64,000 nucleotides of DNA from contig WTPW01000608.1 of NCBI GenBank assembly GCA_009809945.1, positions 283,770 to 347,769 of the forward strand. Direction: 5' to 3'. This DNA is from Gigaspora margarita. Its lineage: Eukaryota; Glomeromycota; Glomeromycetes; Diversisporales; Gigasporaceae. Below the pieces are notes generated by a model. That model did not search any database. It saw only the letters and a list, made by a program, of their open reading frames with translations, and was not told where the DNA came from. The position numbers were made by a program, and so were the translations under genes. How positions within the stretch are numbered: the stretch's first letter is position 1; each line of letters begins with the position of its first letter. This document shows, piece after piece, positions 33,840-44,740 of this stretch.

Positions 33840-34176
33840 ACAAGAGTTTTTTATTTTTTGGAAAATAAACTTGTGTTCTATAACAATTACTTATTGATTA
33901 GTTGAATATATTGCTTATAATTATTTAGAATAGAAGCTTTTAGATATAGTTGTATGATATCATATAAACAAATTCAAGAAATTAAAATAATCAAACTCTA
34001 TTTGGCAATACTTAAACAAAACAGTAGCTGATAGTATTAGGTCCCTGAAGAACTCTAATATAATGCTTACTATAATCAAAAACAAATACTCAAAGAAGCC
34101 CAGTACAACACTTATTAGCAGCTAGTACGGATTGTCAAACTGGTGTAGAAATTATTGACAAAGGAGATACTTAGAT
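33840..34176. repeat. Dispersed repeat fragment related to 25045-25500
   Basis: It shares AATAAAC-TGTGTTCT, GAATAGAAGCTTT and a TTTGGCAA-TAC segment with the SINE/retroelement stretch near 25045-25500, at clear but low identity. The copy resumes at 34856 beyond the hAT-type insertion. Confidence 0.4.
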
Positions 34177-34319
34177 TAGTGTTCTGATCTGTCACAAAAA
34201 TCCTAACCCGGGTCACCCGAGTGACCCAGATAAACACTAGATAATAAAAAAAATTCAGCTATGGGTCACTCAGGTGAACACTAGGTAATAAAAAAAATTT
34301 TGCTATGAGTGGGCAGTCT

Positions 34320-34360
<41 letters not shown>

Positions 34361-34847
34361 CCATTTTATGCTATTTTTACTTCTCTCTTACTTTCTTTCT
34401 CTTTCACTTTTTTTTTCTCTTCTTCTCTTTCTCCTCCCTCTTTTTCTCTCTCCCTTTCTTTTCTTTTTCTCTTTCTTTCTCTCTCTCTCTTTAATCTGTT
34501 TAATCGACTTATATTAATTTATAGATTATTACAGGTTATCGATTTGGCAGGACCAGTTTGGAAAGTTATTTGTTAGCAGGTATACAAGTGAAACTAAAAA
34601 CAATAAATACATAGCTGAAATAGGTAATATAAACAAAAACATTATTTATTATAACCAACCCATATGGGTCACCAATGTGGGTGATCCACAGGTTGACCCA
34701 TGGTGATCCACGGGTTGACCCACAGGTGACCCATGGGTTGACCGACAGGTGACCACAAGTTGACCACCTGAGTAGGCCATAATTCAACTTGGATCATCTG
34801 CCCACTCATGAGTGACTTAGGTGATACTTACTCGGGTCAGAACACTA
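34177..34847. mobile_element. hAT-type MITE, 671 bp, with GGTGACCCA-type subterminal repeats
   Basis: The ends are TAGTGTTCTGATC and GGTCAGAACACTA. The flanks ACTTAGAT (34169-34176) and ACTCAGAT (34848-34855) match at 7 of 8. Subterminal zones contain about ten GTTGACCCA/GGGTCAC blocks (34200-34280, 34660-34830). The middle is a run of about 30 A followed by a CT-rich tract. Confidence 0.8.
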
Positions 34848-34855
34848 ACTCAGAT

Positions 34856-35180
34856 ATTACTAAAAAAGAATATCAGCTAAAGTGAGTTTTAAAAAATTAT
34901 TTAATTGGTTCAGAGCATAGCAGAAAACCCTTAATGGATGAGTAAAAGTGTAACAAAAGTTATGTTTTTGATACATCACAAGTTACTATTTTGATGCAAA
35001 CACTAAAAACAAATCAAGAACATAACTTTGAAAAAGGATATCTGTTTGCATGTGTAACATGTGATTACAAGACTATTTTGATCAACAAACCATCTATTTT
35101 ATTAGTAAACAGTAATACTGATCAAATTTGGATCGATATGTAGTATAAAAAAATTATTTGTTAATAAAATAAAATTTTTT
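34856..35180. repeat. Continuation of the dispersed repeat
   Basis: Short readable words occur (for example KGYLFACVTCDYKTILINKP around 35032-35091, +), which suggests a decayed retroelement gene. No domain can be named. Confidence 0.3.
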
Positions 35181-35560
35181 TATTATAATAATATAATTTT
35201 ATTTTTAAATTTTACACTTTGAACTTATATTGCTTCCCAATTTCCTAGTTTAACATTTTTTATTTAATTAATATTAGATTTAGGATTAGGGTCACTTTGC
35301 ATTTATAATTAAAAAAAAATATAGGTAAAATTGCTTTCCTGACATTTTTTATTAATGCACCAATGTAGATTTAAACTACTATTTCTTGTATTTTTTGTAT
35401 TTTTTCTTGTTTTATTTGTTAGGCTAATCTGAGTTCATCAAATTTTAATAATTTGATTGGTTAAAAGCTATCAATCATCAAAAACTCACTTTACTTTAGC
35501 TTATTTTTAAAAAAGAAATTTTAAATAGAAATTCATCAAACATTGAGTTTTTATATAGTA
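35181..35560. repeat. Diverged copy of the TTAGGG core
   Basis: TTTAGGATTAGGGTCA, CTGACATTTTTTATTAATGC and GGCTAATCTGAGTTCATCAA align in the same order as the cores at 5057-5640 and 13116-13310. Flanking termini have decayed. Confidence 0.55.
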
Positions 35561-35616
35561 AATTTTTTAAAATTTGCTATATTTTATACATCTATTTGGC
35601 TAAAATTATACAAACT

Positions 35617-35910
35617 TTATACAGGACCCGAACATCTAGTATAGAGGTCATACTTGAAATTTTTTCTAAAATTTGAGAAGCAAAAACAGTTTTTGGCAAT
35701 TATCTTGCCATTCAGTAGTCCAATTTGAATGAACTTTTTTTTAAAATGAAGCTCTCAGTAAGGCGCATCTAACAAAAAAAAGTTTATTCAATTCTAATTA
35801 CTGGATTAGAAGTTATTAAAGTAAATAGATTTTGTTATTTTTAGCAAATTAGGCCAAAATTGGCCAAAATCAGTTATGACCTATATAAGAGATGTCCAAG
35901 GTCCTCTTTA
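35617..35910. mobile_element. MITE, 294 bp
   Basis: The left end is TTATACAGGACCCGAACATC; the right end inverted is TAAAGAGGACCTTGGACATC. The duplication TACAAACT is perfect (35609-35616, 35911-35918). The interior is nearly free of repeats. Confidence 0.75.
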
Positions 35911-36043
35911 TACAAACTTAGACTAAATTATATTAGAGTTTTTTAGAGTCCTATAGTATTACTAAAACTAGAATTTAGAAACCAAAAACTAAAGAACCAA
36001 ACAACAAAATTCTAGAAAAATAAAATTTATTAATCTAATTACT

Positions 36044-36211
36044 TAGGGGCATGCCATTTATTACATAATTTTTACTATAAATACATAGTCAGAGGTAGTG
36101 ATCATATCAATATTATATTAATTAATATGAATTAAATAAAGTAATCACACTATACATGGATGAAAGTAGCTACTAAATAAAAAATATTACATAATAAATA
36201 GCATGCCCCTA
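36044..36211. mobile_element. MITE (GGGGCATGCC family), copy 1
   Basis: The ends are TAGGGGCATGCCATTTATTA and TAATAAATAGCATGCCCCTA. A second copy is at 59442-59611. The inside holds ATCATATCAATATTAT-like inverse words. No matching 8-bp flanks. Confidence 0.7.
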
Positions 36212-36529
36212 AACTGGTTTTAAAAATTAATTAAAATTTGTATAATAGGTTTTTCTGATTCTAATCGTAGTAAAATTTTCAAAATTGAGTAGATATTTAT
36301 TGAGATATATTAGCAAAATATATTTATTCAAACTTGTATAAGTTATTATAGCCCGAAATATTGCACAATAATTATGATCGATGCAATAAATTTCAGAATT
36401 TATTATAAAATATTACAGAATTTATTTCAAAATATTACATAATAAATTCAAAATATTTCAAAATATATTGTAAAATATTATGAATAAACCAAATAAAAAA
36501 AATAACTTCTAGGATCACAAAAGATAATA
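36212..36529. other. AT-rich DNA with AAAATATT repeats
   Basis: Many AAAATATTTC/ATTACAGAATTT repeats; no gene. Confidence 0.35.
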
Positions 36530-36855
36530 TTTTCGCAATGTTTTGCAATATTTCACAATATTTTACTATTTTCATCATGCTATTCTGCTATTTTCATCAT
36601 AGTTACACAAGATTTTCTATTTTTAGAATTCAAATAATAAACCTAATTCTAACTCTAACCCTAATCCTAAAAACTAATAAGTAAACTTTCTTTGCTTTTA
36701 ATTAAAAGTTGTAGAGCTCATTTTTCTGATTCTAATAATAGTTAAATTATCAAATTCAGCCCAGTGGACCCCAAGATACTTAGAATCAAAAAAAAGAATA
36801 TAAGGATTGGCAAATTCACTATTACACAAAGTACTATAAGCCGTCAAATGAAAAA

Positions 36856-37486
36856 TTATGATTTTTGCAGAATTTTATTATCATAATTGACTTTAAGCTT
36901 TTAAGTAAAGTTGTTCTTTAGCTCAAAAAAAACACTGGTTTCTTAAGATATGTTTTATTGTTTTATTAGTAAAATGCTTCACTATGATAAAAAATCCTTT
37001 CAAAATGTATATAAAAAAAAACTTTAAAGTTAGAAAAAAGCTATCAAACAAAATATAGAGTGAGTCAATAGAAATCAAGCAAATTTTTTATAATAAAATT
37101 TTTTTGAAACTTTGAACAGAAATAACTTAACAAAAATTTAATCAAATTTGATAAAATTTTTTTAAATTAATTTTATAAACCTGTAGAATTAATTTAAAAA
37201 AAAATTTATTAAATTTGATCAAGTTTTTGTTAAATTATCTTGATTTAAACTTTTAAAAAAAAGTATTAAAAAAAATTTGCTTGATTTTTATTGACTCACC
37301 TCTATATTATGATTTGCACAAAATTTTATTATTACAATTGACTTTGGGCTCTTAAGTAAAGTTGTTCTTTGGTTCAAAAAAATGGTAGTTTTTTAAGATA
37401 ATATTTATTATTTTCTTAATAAAATTTTTTATTATAATAAAAAACTTTTCAAAACATATATAAAAAAAAATAATTTATTGTATAAT
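36856..37486. repeat. Direct repeat of about 175 bp flanking a MITE
   Basis: Copies at 36856-37032 and 37310-37486 share TTTTATTAT-A-AATTGACTTT, CTTTTAAGTAAAGTTGTTCTTT and AATGTATATAAAAAAAA-like words. The 37058-37302 element sits between them. Confidence 0.65.
37058..37302. mobile_element. Probable Tc1/mariner-type MITE, 245 bp
   Basis: The ends are GAGTGAGTCAATAGAAATCA and TGATTTTTATTGACTCACCTC, flanked by TA on both sides (37056-37057, 37303-37304). The interior arms are AAATTTGATCAA-type inverse repeats. Confidence 0.6.
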
Positions 37487-38634
37487 AGTAAATTTGCTCA
37501 AAAAAAAACACAATTCTTTCTAACGATCCTTTGGGCCAAAACTTTTTCAAACTACTGACCTATGAAAACTTATAGTTAATATATTTGTACATAACAAAAA
37601 CTTTATCAGAAGTAGCTTGGATACAGAGTTTCAGATTGCATGTAAGATAAACTGAAATAAAGATGAAAAAGAACTCTTATTGTGGGTTTGGCTCTCTGAG
37701 CAGAAGACTTTGTTACTATAGAAGACGCAGTAAAGCAACAACCCTAAAGTTTTTTGTCAAAGGGTGTAAAAGCTAGGCGAAAATATATTTTTAGTTGAAT
37801 ATAATATTCTACAAAGCATAAAACTTACGCTCTTTGCAAGTTTTAATACTTCTGATATTTTCTTTGGTTTTTTCAAAATTTTTGCCAAAAAGTGGAAAAA
37901 TCAGCTTACCCCCTTCAAAAGATCAACAATATTTACCTTATTCAAATTAGAAATGTGCTTACCTAGTTCGAATCAAATCATGAGTGGTTTTCAGTTCCTG
38001 CAAAATAAACAATAAATGATATATACGAAGTACTTTGGAAAAAATATTGAATAAAAATTTCTTTCTAGAATTTTCTTTTAGGTGTAGTCTTCTTTTATGT
38101 ACATATAATACTTTGGCAGAGCATTTTTTTGTGTAGTATTATATAATTTTTAACTTTTGAGAATAGAATTAAGCTTTTTTTTTAGTTTTTTCATTTTTTC
38201 TTTTCTTTTTTTGTCTTCTTTTCTATAAATTTTTTCTTTGTTTCTCTTATCTTTTATCATTTAGTTTTGTTATTACTTGGTATTTCGTGTAGAATTTGAA
38301 GTTTTTTTATATTTTTTACTTTTTCTTTAAATTTTCTTGTTACTCTCTTTTCTTGTATGATTAAGTACAGATATTAAATATCTAATCCCACCATAGATTC
38401 TAGGTGAGAGGAATTTGGAGAGAAATCATATATTTTTGGCAGTACTGTTATTAGAACATCTGATTTCTTAGGAGTATTGGTGCGATAGAATGTATCTGGG
38501 TACTCATAGAAGCAGCCAGATAATGTTAGACTTATATATTAGAAGTTAATTCAGACGGTTATAATAGTTCTAGTTTTCTAGTTAGCTATAAACTATTTTT
38601 ATATATTTTAGCTAAGCTTTAGCGAGTCCATAAA
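37487..38634. other. AT-rich DNA inside the large inverted repeat
   Basis: T-rich runs and short words; no gene, RNA or terminal repeats recognised. Confidence 0.3.
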
Positions 38635-39189
38635 ATAGTGAATTTGCTGATCCTTATGTTCTTTTTTTTGATCCCAAGTATCTTGGGATCCACTAGGTTG
38701 ATTTTGATAATTTAACTACTATTAGAATCAGAAAAATGAGCTCTACAACTTTTAATTAGAAGCAAAAAAAGATTTACTTATTAGTTTTCAAGTTATACAT
38801 GTATTATATTAATTCTAAAAATAGAAAAATTTTGTGTAATCATGGTGGTAATAGCAAAATACCATAGTGGAAATAGGTTTGAAATATTTCACAATATTTC
38901 ACAATATTTTGCAATTTTTTAAAAAATAAATAAATAATATACATATTCATATAATTAATTATTTACAGATTTTCATGTGATTTCACAAGATTTTGCAATT
39001 TTATTAAATTTTATTTTATTTATTATTATAATTATATAAATATTATATATTTAGATTAAATATATATTTTTAATCTATTAATTAATTCATATTTTAATTG
39101 TTATACATTTTTTATAGTACTATTTTATTACTATTTATTAGAAAAAAAATGAAATAAAAAAAACTATACAAATTTTTATTTTTCAAAAG

Positions 39190-40150
39190 TAAGAGTTGGT
39201 TGGTGTTCTTGCAAATTGCTAAAAATATTTGTTGTATTCTTGCAAGGGCCAAAGAAATTAGAGCTGGTATTCTTGTAAAGTGCTAAAAAAGTCTGAGTGC
39301 CAAAAAATTTAAAGTTGATGTTTTTATAAAGTGTCAGAAAGTTCTATTTTTTTGCAAAATACAGAAATAAATAAAATAAAAATAAAAATTAAAGAAATAA
39401 GTAAAAAGAAAAAAACAAAAAACAAAAATATAAACAAACTAAATAAAAAAATAAACAAAGCCCCAAATCTTCATTTTTCTGAAATAAGAGTTTATTTCTT
39501 GCAAATTCAGAAATTGTTAAAGGTTTTCACAAAGTGCTAGAATAAATAAAATAAAATAAAAATTAAATAAGTAAAAAAGAAAACAAACAAAAAAACAAAA
39601 ATGTAAGCAAACTAAATAAAAAAATGAATGAAACCCCAAATCTCTATTTTTTTAAAGTAAAAGTTCATTTTGCAAAGTGCTAGAAAAGTCAGGTTTGCTT
39701 GCAAAGTGTCAAAAAAGCCTGGATTAGTTTTTTTGCAAAGTGCTAAAGAAGTAAGGGATGTTTTTGCAAAAATGCCAGAATAAAATAAAATTAATAAAAA
39801 AAAATAAATAAAAAAAAACAAACAACAAAACAACAGAACAAAAAATGTCTAATAAAAAAATAAATGAAGTTCTAACTAAATCTTTATTTCTTTAAAGAAG
39901 TATTCTTGAAAATTTAGAAATTGTTTGGTGAAATTAGTTGCATAAGTGTTGGAAGGCTAAATTGGCTTGTTAAAGTGTCAAAAAGTCATTAGATTTCTTG
40001 CAAAGTAGCAGAGAGATTAGAGTGGGTGTTTTTGTAAAGTATTAAAATAAAATAAAAAAAATTTAAAAAAAATTAAAAAAAAAAAATGAAACTAAAAAAA
40101 TGAAATGAAACTAAAAAAAAAAACAAAATGAAAATGGAAAAAACAATATA
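39190..40150. repeat. Higher-order tandem repeat region (GCAAAGTGCTA units)
   Basis: Units of about 30-40 bp built around CTTGCAAAGTGCTAGAAAAG are themselves arranged in larger blocks of about 200-280 bp. Each block ends in an A-rich stretch (AATAAAATAAAAATTAA) and a CCCAAATCT-ATTTTTT segment. Four blocks are visible. Open stretches here are made of A-rich codons and are not genes. Confidence 0.65.
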
Positions 40151-40196
40151 AAACTGATAGAAATCTAATTAAACAAACAAAATAAACAAAGATCTA

Positions 40197-40366
40197 AGGG
40201 TGCTAACATATATTACCTAATATCTATTTACTATAGGAGCTTATCCCACTCCTAGGTAATATATTTAGCTAAATTTAATTGGCTATAATTTTTTTATATA
40301 AGGTAAGGTTTTGCTTGACCTCTACCCTCTAAAATATTACCTAATAAATGTTAGTACCCTAATCTA
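40197..40366. mobile_element. MITE, about 170 bp
   Basis: The ends TAAGGGTGCTAACATATATT and (right, inverted) TTAGGGTACTAACATTTATT form terminal repeats. Inner TACCTAATA/TATTAGGTA words pair as well. No clear target duplication. Confidence 0.6.
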
Positions 40367-41390
40367 ATCTTGTAATACGATTATTGAAATATTTTAAAAA
40401 TATTAGTCCAATGCGCTCTTGATAAAATCCATATTACAAATTTACTAATCTAGCTTGATTTTTCAGTATCTAAAATATTTTGAAATATTTTGAAATCATT
40501 TTCGAAATGTTTAAAAATTTGGTATTTTGAATATTTCAAAATATATTGCATAATATTTTACTTATTTTGCAATATATAAAATCTTTTAAAAAATTACACA
40601 CTTATAAATACTATATAAATTTGCTAATATACATGTATTTAAAGATTAGATATTATTTTGTCATATAATGATTATATAATATTTAATAAATTTGTATAAC
40701 TCCAGAAAATTAATATATTTTTTTTAAATATTTTATTTGTTAAAATTTTTATTACTATAAAGAACATAATCTAATCTATTTACTACAAAAATTTGATAAA
40801 GATTAATTGTAATAGTAAAAGTTTTATTAACATATTTTTATTTTTTGTAAAAATTATATTGTGACACTAAGATCATATAAAAAATGATCAACATACCCTA
40901 CTTTAATATTGGATTTTTGATCAAAAAAGTCAAATTTAAACAACTTTTTCTTTAAATTTCAAGCAAAATAAAAAATATTTTGCTAATTTAATGTATTTTT
41001 AGTGCTAAATATGTTTACTTAGTGCATTAAGTTAAAATTAATTAATTATAAGTTTTTATAGAATTTTATTAATAAAATTCTATGAAATCTTATGATTTGC
41101 AAATTTTTATTAATTAATTATAACTTTATGCACTAAGTAAACTTGTTCAGGACCTAATATTAAATTGGTTAAATTGTTTTATTTTACTTGAAATTTGAAG
41201 AAAAGATGTTTAAATTTGACTTTGTTATCAAAAATCTAAAATTATACATCTATTCTTTAAATTTTAAGTAAAATAAAAATAATTCTGCTGATTGAATATA
41301 TTTTAGGTGCTGAATAAGTTAGGTATTGAATAAGTTTACTTAGTGCATGAAGTTAGAATTAATTAATAACAGTCATAGGTCATGTCCTTT
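40367..41390. repeat. AT-rich DNA with an outlying palindromic unit
   Basis: 40975-41170 is a dyad: GTGCTAAATATGTTTACTTAG on the left is inverse to TAAGTAAACTTGTTCAGGAC on the right. It is centred on AATTTTATTAATAAAATT and related to the array at 43065-44345. A partial copy lies at 41275-41360. Confidence 0.5.
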
Positions 41391-43064
41391 TATAGGGTTC
41401 AAAATGTTGCTCATATGATCATTTAAATGTCGATCATTCGATTTTTATATAGAAATTTTGCTCTTGCAAAAAGTTTTTCTTATGATAGCCTCAAATTTGT
41501 GAAACTATTTGACTATTGTTTATTAAGTCAAAAAAATAGTTCGAATGCTTTGTTATTAAACTACAAAATTTTGATTCTTAAATTTCATTAGTTCAAAGAG
41601 AATTTTCACTCGAAGTTAGAGTATACTAACTCCTGTATACATAGCAGATAAGCTTCTGATCGATTTTATAGCAACTAATTATCTCTTAACAGTCTATTTT
41701 ACTACACTACTTCTTTTACAAATAATTTATAGCAGTTATTTTAATGATTACACTTTATCGAAGGTTAATCAATTAAAGATTTTAAATGCCATATGTAAAA
41801 AAATACCTGTTTTATACTTTTATTAATTCAGTCATCTTTCTTTTTTTACCAGCTTCCCTTTAGTTATATTAGCAAGTTTTTCTTTATCACAAATAGATCT
41901 AAGCACGATTAGGCTAGTATAGAATCAGATGATATGATCAGGTTTGTATAGTATAACAATTCGATCTTTTTGATAGCAACAGAACTAAAACATATTTGTT
42001 TTTTCTCTTTCATATTTTTTTTTTCGTGAGGTACTATTTCCTCTTAATTGTAATTGGCATATTATTCTAGTAAAAACATAGTGCAATATTTGCAGGTAAA
42101 CAGATAGATAAGGTTGTAAGCATGCATACCGTGACTATCTGTTGGATTATACTTGCAGTGAGTTGATAAAGTTTGACACTGATGAAGTCAAACTATGTAT
42201 ATTCTATAAATGTGTTTTTATCAGAATTTTTTTTTAACTCGAAACAATCTTTAATTTATTAGAAAATCTCCTGACATGAAGGTTTTGTTCATTTATACGA
42301 AGAAATTTGGTGGCATGTCAGGCTCGTTATTGAATTTATTTATGTTTTGTAATTCTAATAATATATTTTTATTTTTATTGTAGTTTACAACACAAACTGG
42401 AACTTGCGATTTGACCGTGAGCAAGTGCTTAATTTATTACTAGAATATTCAGAAGTCGAATTTTGTGTCTTAATTATAGTAGACAATAATTATTGGTATT
42501 ACAAAAGTTGATATAAATTCACTTCAACCTTGGGTACTTTATAGATCTGAAATTGTGGGTTTACAAAAAGCTTCAAGAATATCTTCGGATATAGATATAT
42601 GGATTTGCTTTGTTTAAGGGAACTTTGGAAAAGGGGACCCTTTTTGACTTGATAATGATCAAATTAGGGCATGAATAACTGGATTAGCCAAAAATCGAAC
42701 TGAGAAAAGAAGGAGTTGTCATTACTGTAATTCTACATTGCCAAATTTTGTTTGGCTCCAACTGATTACATAGAGATGAGATTAATGGTATATTAATAAA
42801 AGAGTTCTTATACAGTATATACTTCAACGTTTATAGAATATATACTAGGTAAATGCATAGCATTGTTTGTCCGAAGCCAAATATTTATATAAATATAATA
42901 ATTAAAAAGTTTGCTATTTATTAGGTAAAAGCATAGTATTGTTTGTCTATAACTCACTTTTATTTCTTGTACTATAAATTTTATATATGTTCTAATTTAT
43001 CAGATATTATGTAATATTTTTTTATCAGGGGGTACCCCCATATAAGATGAATCTGATTGGTTGA
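41391..43064. other. Long intergenic stretch without recognisable genes
   Basis: A direct repeat TAGGTAAATGCATAGCATTG / TAGGTAAAAGCATAGTATTG occurs at 42847 and 42924. A palindrome AGGGGGTACCCCC lies at 43028-43040. Short coding-like words (for example QKASRISSDIDIW near 42563-42601) cannot be joined into a gene. Confidence 0.3.
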
Positions 43065-44345
43065 GCTTAAAAAAAATTTTATCAAAATTTTACTAATAGA
43101 TTATAATTTTGGGTTCTAAATAAACTTATTTAAAATACTATTATATACTATAATAATGTATTTTTGCATGCTGGGAAAGTTTATTTAGTGCCCAAAGTCA
43201 TATTTCATTAGTAAAATTTTGCATAATACAGAATTATTTATTTTTTTATTAATAAAAATATAGAAAATTCTGCATTATGCAAAATTTTGCTAATTAATAA
43301 TAAATTTAAGCTCTAAGTAAACTTGTNCAANACTAAAATATACATTATTTCGGTATATATTCTTTTAATTTTCTTAATTTTTAAATAAAGATGAGCAAAA
43401 ATGCACTTTTGATAAAAATTTACCAATTTTACTCATCTTTATTTCAAAAATTAAAAAANTTAAATAATTATATACTAAAATAATGTAGAATTTAGTTTTA
43501 AACAAACTTAATTAGGGCCCTAAGTTATAATTCATTAGTAAAATTTTGCATNATGCTGAATTTTCTATATTTTTATTAATAAAAATATAGAAAATTCTNT
43601 ATCATGCAAAATTTTACTAATTAATTATAACTTTGAGCCCTATGTAAACTTGTTCAGCACTAAAAACTACATTCTGATGGCATATAATTATTTAATTTTT
43701 TTAATATTTGAAATAAATATGAGTAAAATTGGTAAATTTTCATCAAAATGTAATATTGCACATCTGTATTTGAAAATTTATTAAAATCAAACAAATATAT
43801 ACTAATATAGTGTATCTTTTTGGTGCTAAACAAGTTTACTTAGAGCTCAAAGTTATAATTTATTAGTACAATTTTGCATAATTCTGAATTTTCTATATTT
43901 TTATTAATAAAAATATATAAAAATCCACATAATGCAAAATTGTACTAATGAATTATAACTTTGAGCTCTAAGTAAACTTGTTCAGCACTAAAAAATACAC
44001 TATACCGGTATATATTTTTTAATTTTTTATAAATTTTTAAACAAAGCTGAGCAATATTACATTTTGATGAAAATTTTCCAATTTTACTCATCTTTATTTC
44101 AACAATTGAAAAAATTAAATTTAATTATATGCCATCATGATGTAGTTTTTAGTGCTNAACAACTTTACTTAGAGCTTCATTTTATAATTCATTAGTAAAA
44201 TTTTGCATGTTACAGAATTCTCTATATTTTTATTAATAAAAATATAGAAAATTCAGCATCATGCAAAATTTTACTAATGAATTATAACTTTAACCCTAAG
44301 TAAACTTGCTCAGCATCAAAAATATGCTATTATAGTATATATTTG
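43065..44345. repeat. Array of palindromic units of about 350 bp
   Basis: Four units follow each other. Each has a dyad with arms TAAACAAGTTTACTTAG-GC, AAGTTATAATTCATTAGTAA and AATTTTGCATAATGC-GAA around the centre TATATTTTTATTAATAAAAA. Units are linked by a second dyad (AAGATGAGCAAAAATG / TTTTACTCATCTTTATTT). Several N lie in this array, which is consistent with assembly difficulty. Confidence 0.75.
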
Positions 44346-44356
44346 TATTTATATAA

Positions 44357-44495
44357 ATTTTCCGATTGCAGGATCCAAAGATCGATAAAGATTTATCAAT
44401 CATTTAAGAATTTGTTTATATACTGTATATAAAAATAAATTTATTAAATGATTGATAAATCTTTATCGATCTTAGGATCCTGTAATTGGAATTTA
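44357..44495. repeat. Inverted repeat with GGATCC near the ends
   Basis: ATTGCAGGATCCAAAGATCG on the left pairs with CGATCTTAGGATCCTGTAAT on the right, and ATAAAGATTTATCAATCATT pairs across an AT-rich centre. It could be a small MITE or a stem-loop. Confidence 0.6.
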
Positions 44496-44740
44496 ATGAT
44501 TTTTAGCTTGTTAGAATCATCTCACTGAGACGAACATTTTGGTGGTTAATTCATTCAAAACGGCCCAGTAGATCAAAAGTTATTAATAGTAAAGAAATTT
44601 ACTTAGTGGTGAACGATCTTGGGATTCTGTGATTGGATTTTAACGATTTTGGGCTTGTTGGAATCGTCTTATTGAGACAAACATTTTGATAGTTAAATCA
44701 TCCAAAACAGACTGGTAGATCAAAAGTTATTAACAATTTC
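44466..44740. repeat. Tandem direct repeat of about 140 bp
   Basis: Copies at 44466-44600 and 44606-44740 share CTTGTTAGAATCATCT/CTTGTTGGAATCGTCT, TGAGAC-AACATTTTG and TAGATCAAAAGTTATTAA. The first copy overlaps the right arm of the preceding inverted repeat. Confidence 0.65.

Larger units (their letters stand above)
36530..38935. repeat. Large inverted repeat with arms of about 300 bp
   Basis: The left arm (36530-36835) and right arm (38635-38935) are inverse. They share GCAATATTTCACAATATTTT, CTATTTTTAGAATT, AAACTAATAAGTAAA, GTTGTAGAGCTCATTTTTCT and CCCAAGATACTT. The left arm also has CTAACCCTAATCCTAA. No transposase is visible in between. Whether this is one element or two inverse copies of a repeat cannot be decided. 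Confidence 0.65.

Noticed and set aside
34305-34517. Open reading frames starting at 34305/34309 (+)
   Set aside because: They are the translation of a 30-nt A run and a CT-rich tract inside a MITE.
39331-39540. Lys/Asn-rich 69-codon frame as a gene
   Set aside because: It is a translation of the A-rich spacer in a tandem repeat array.
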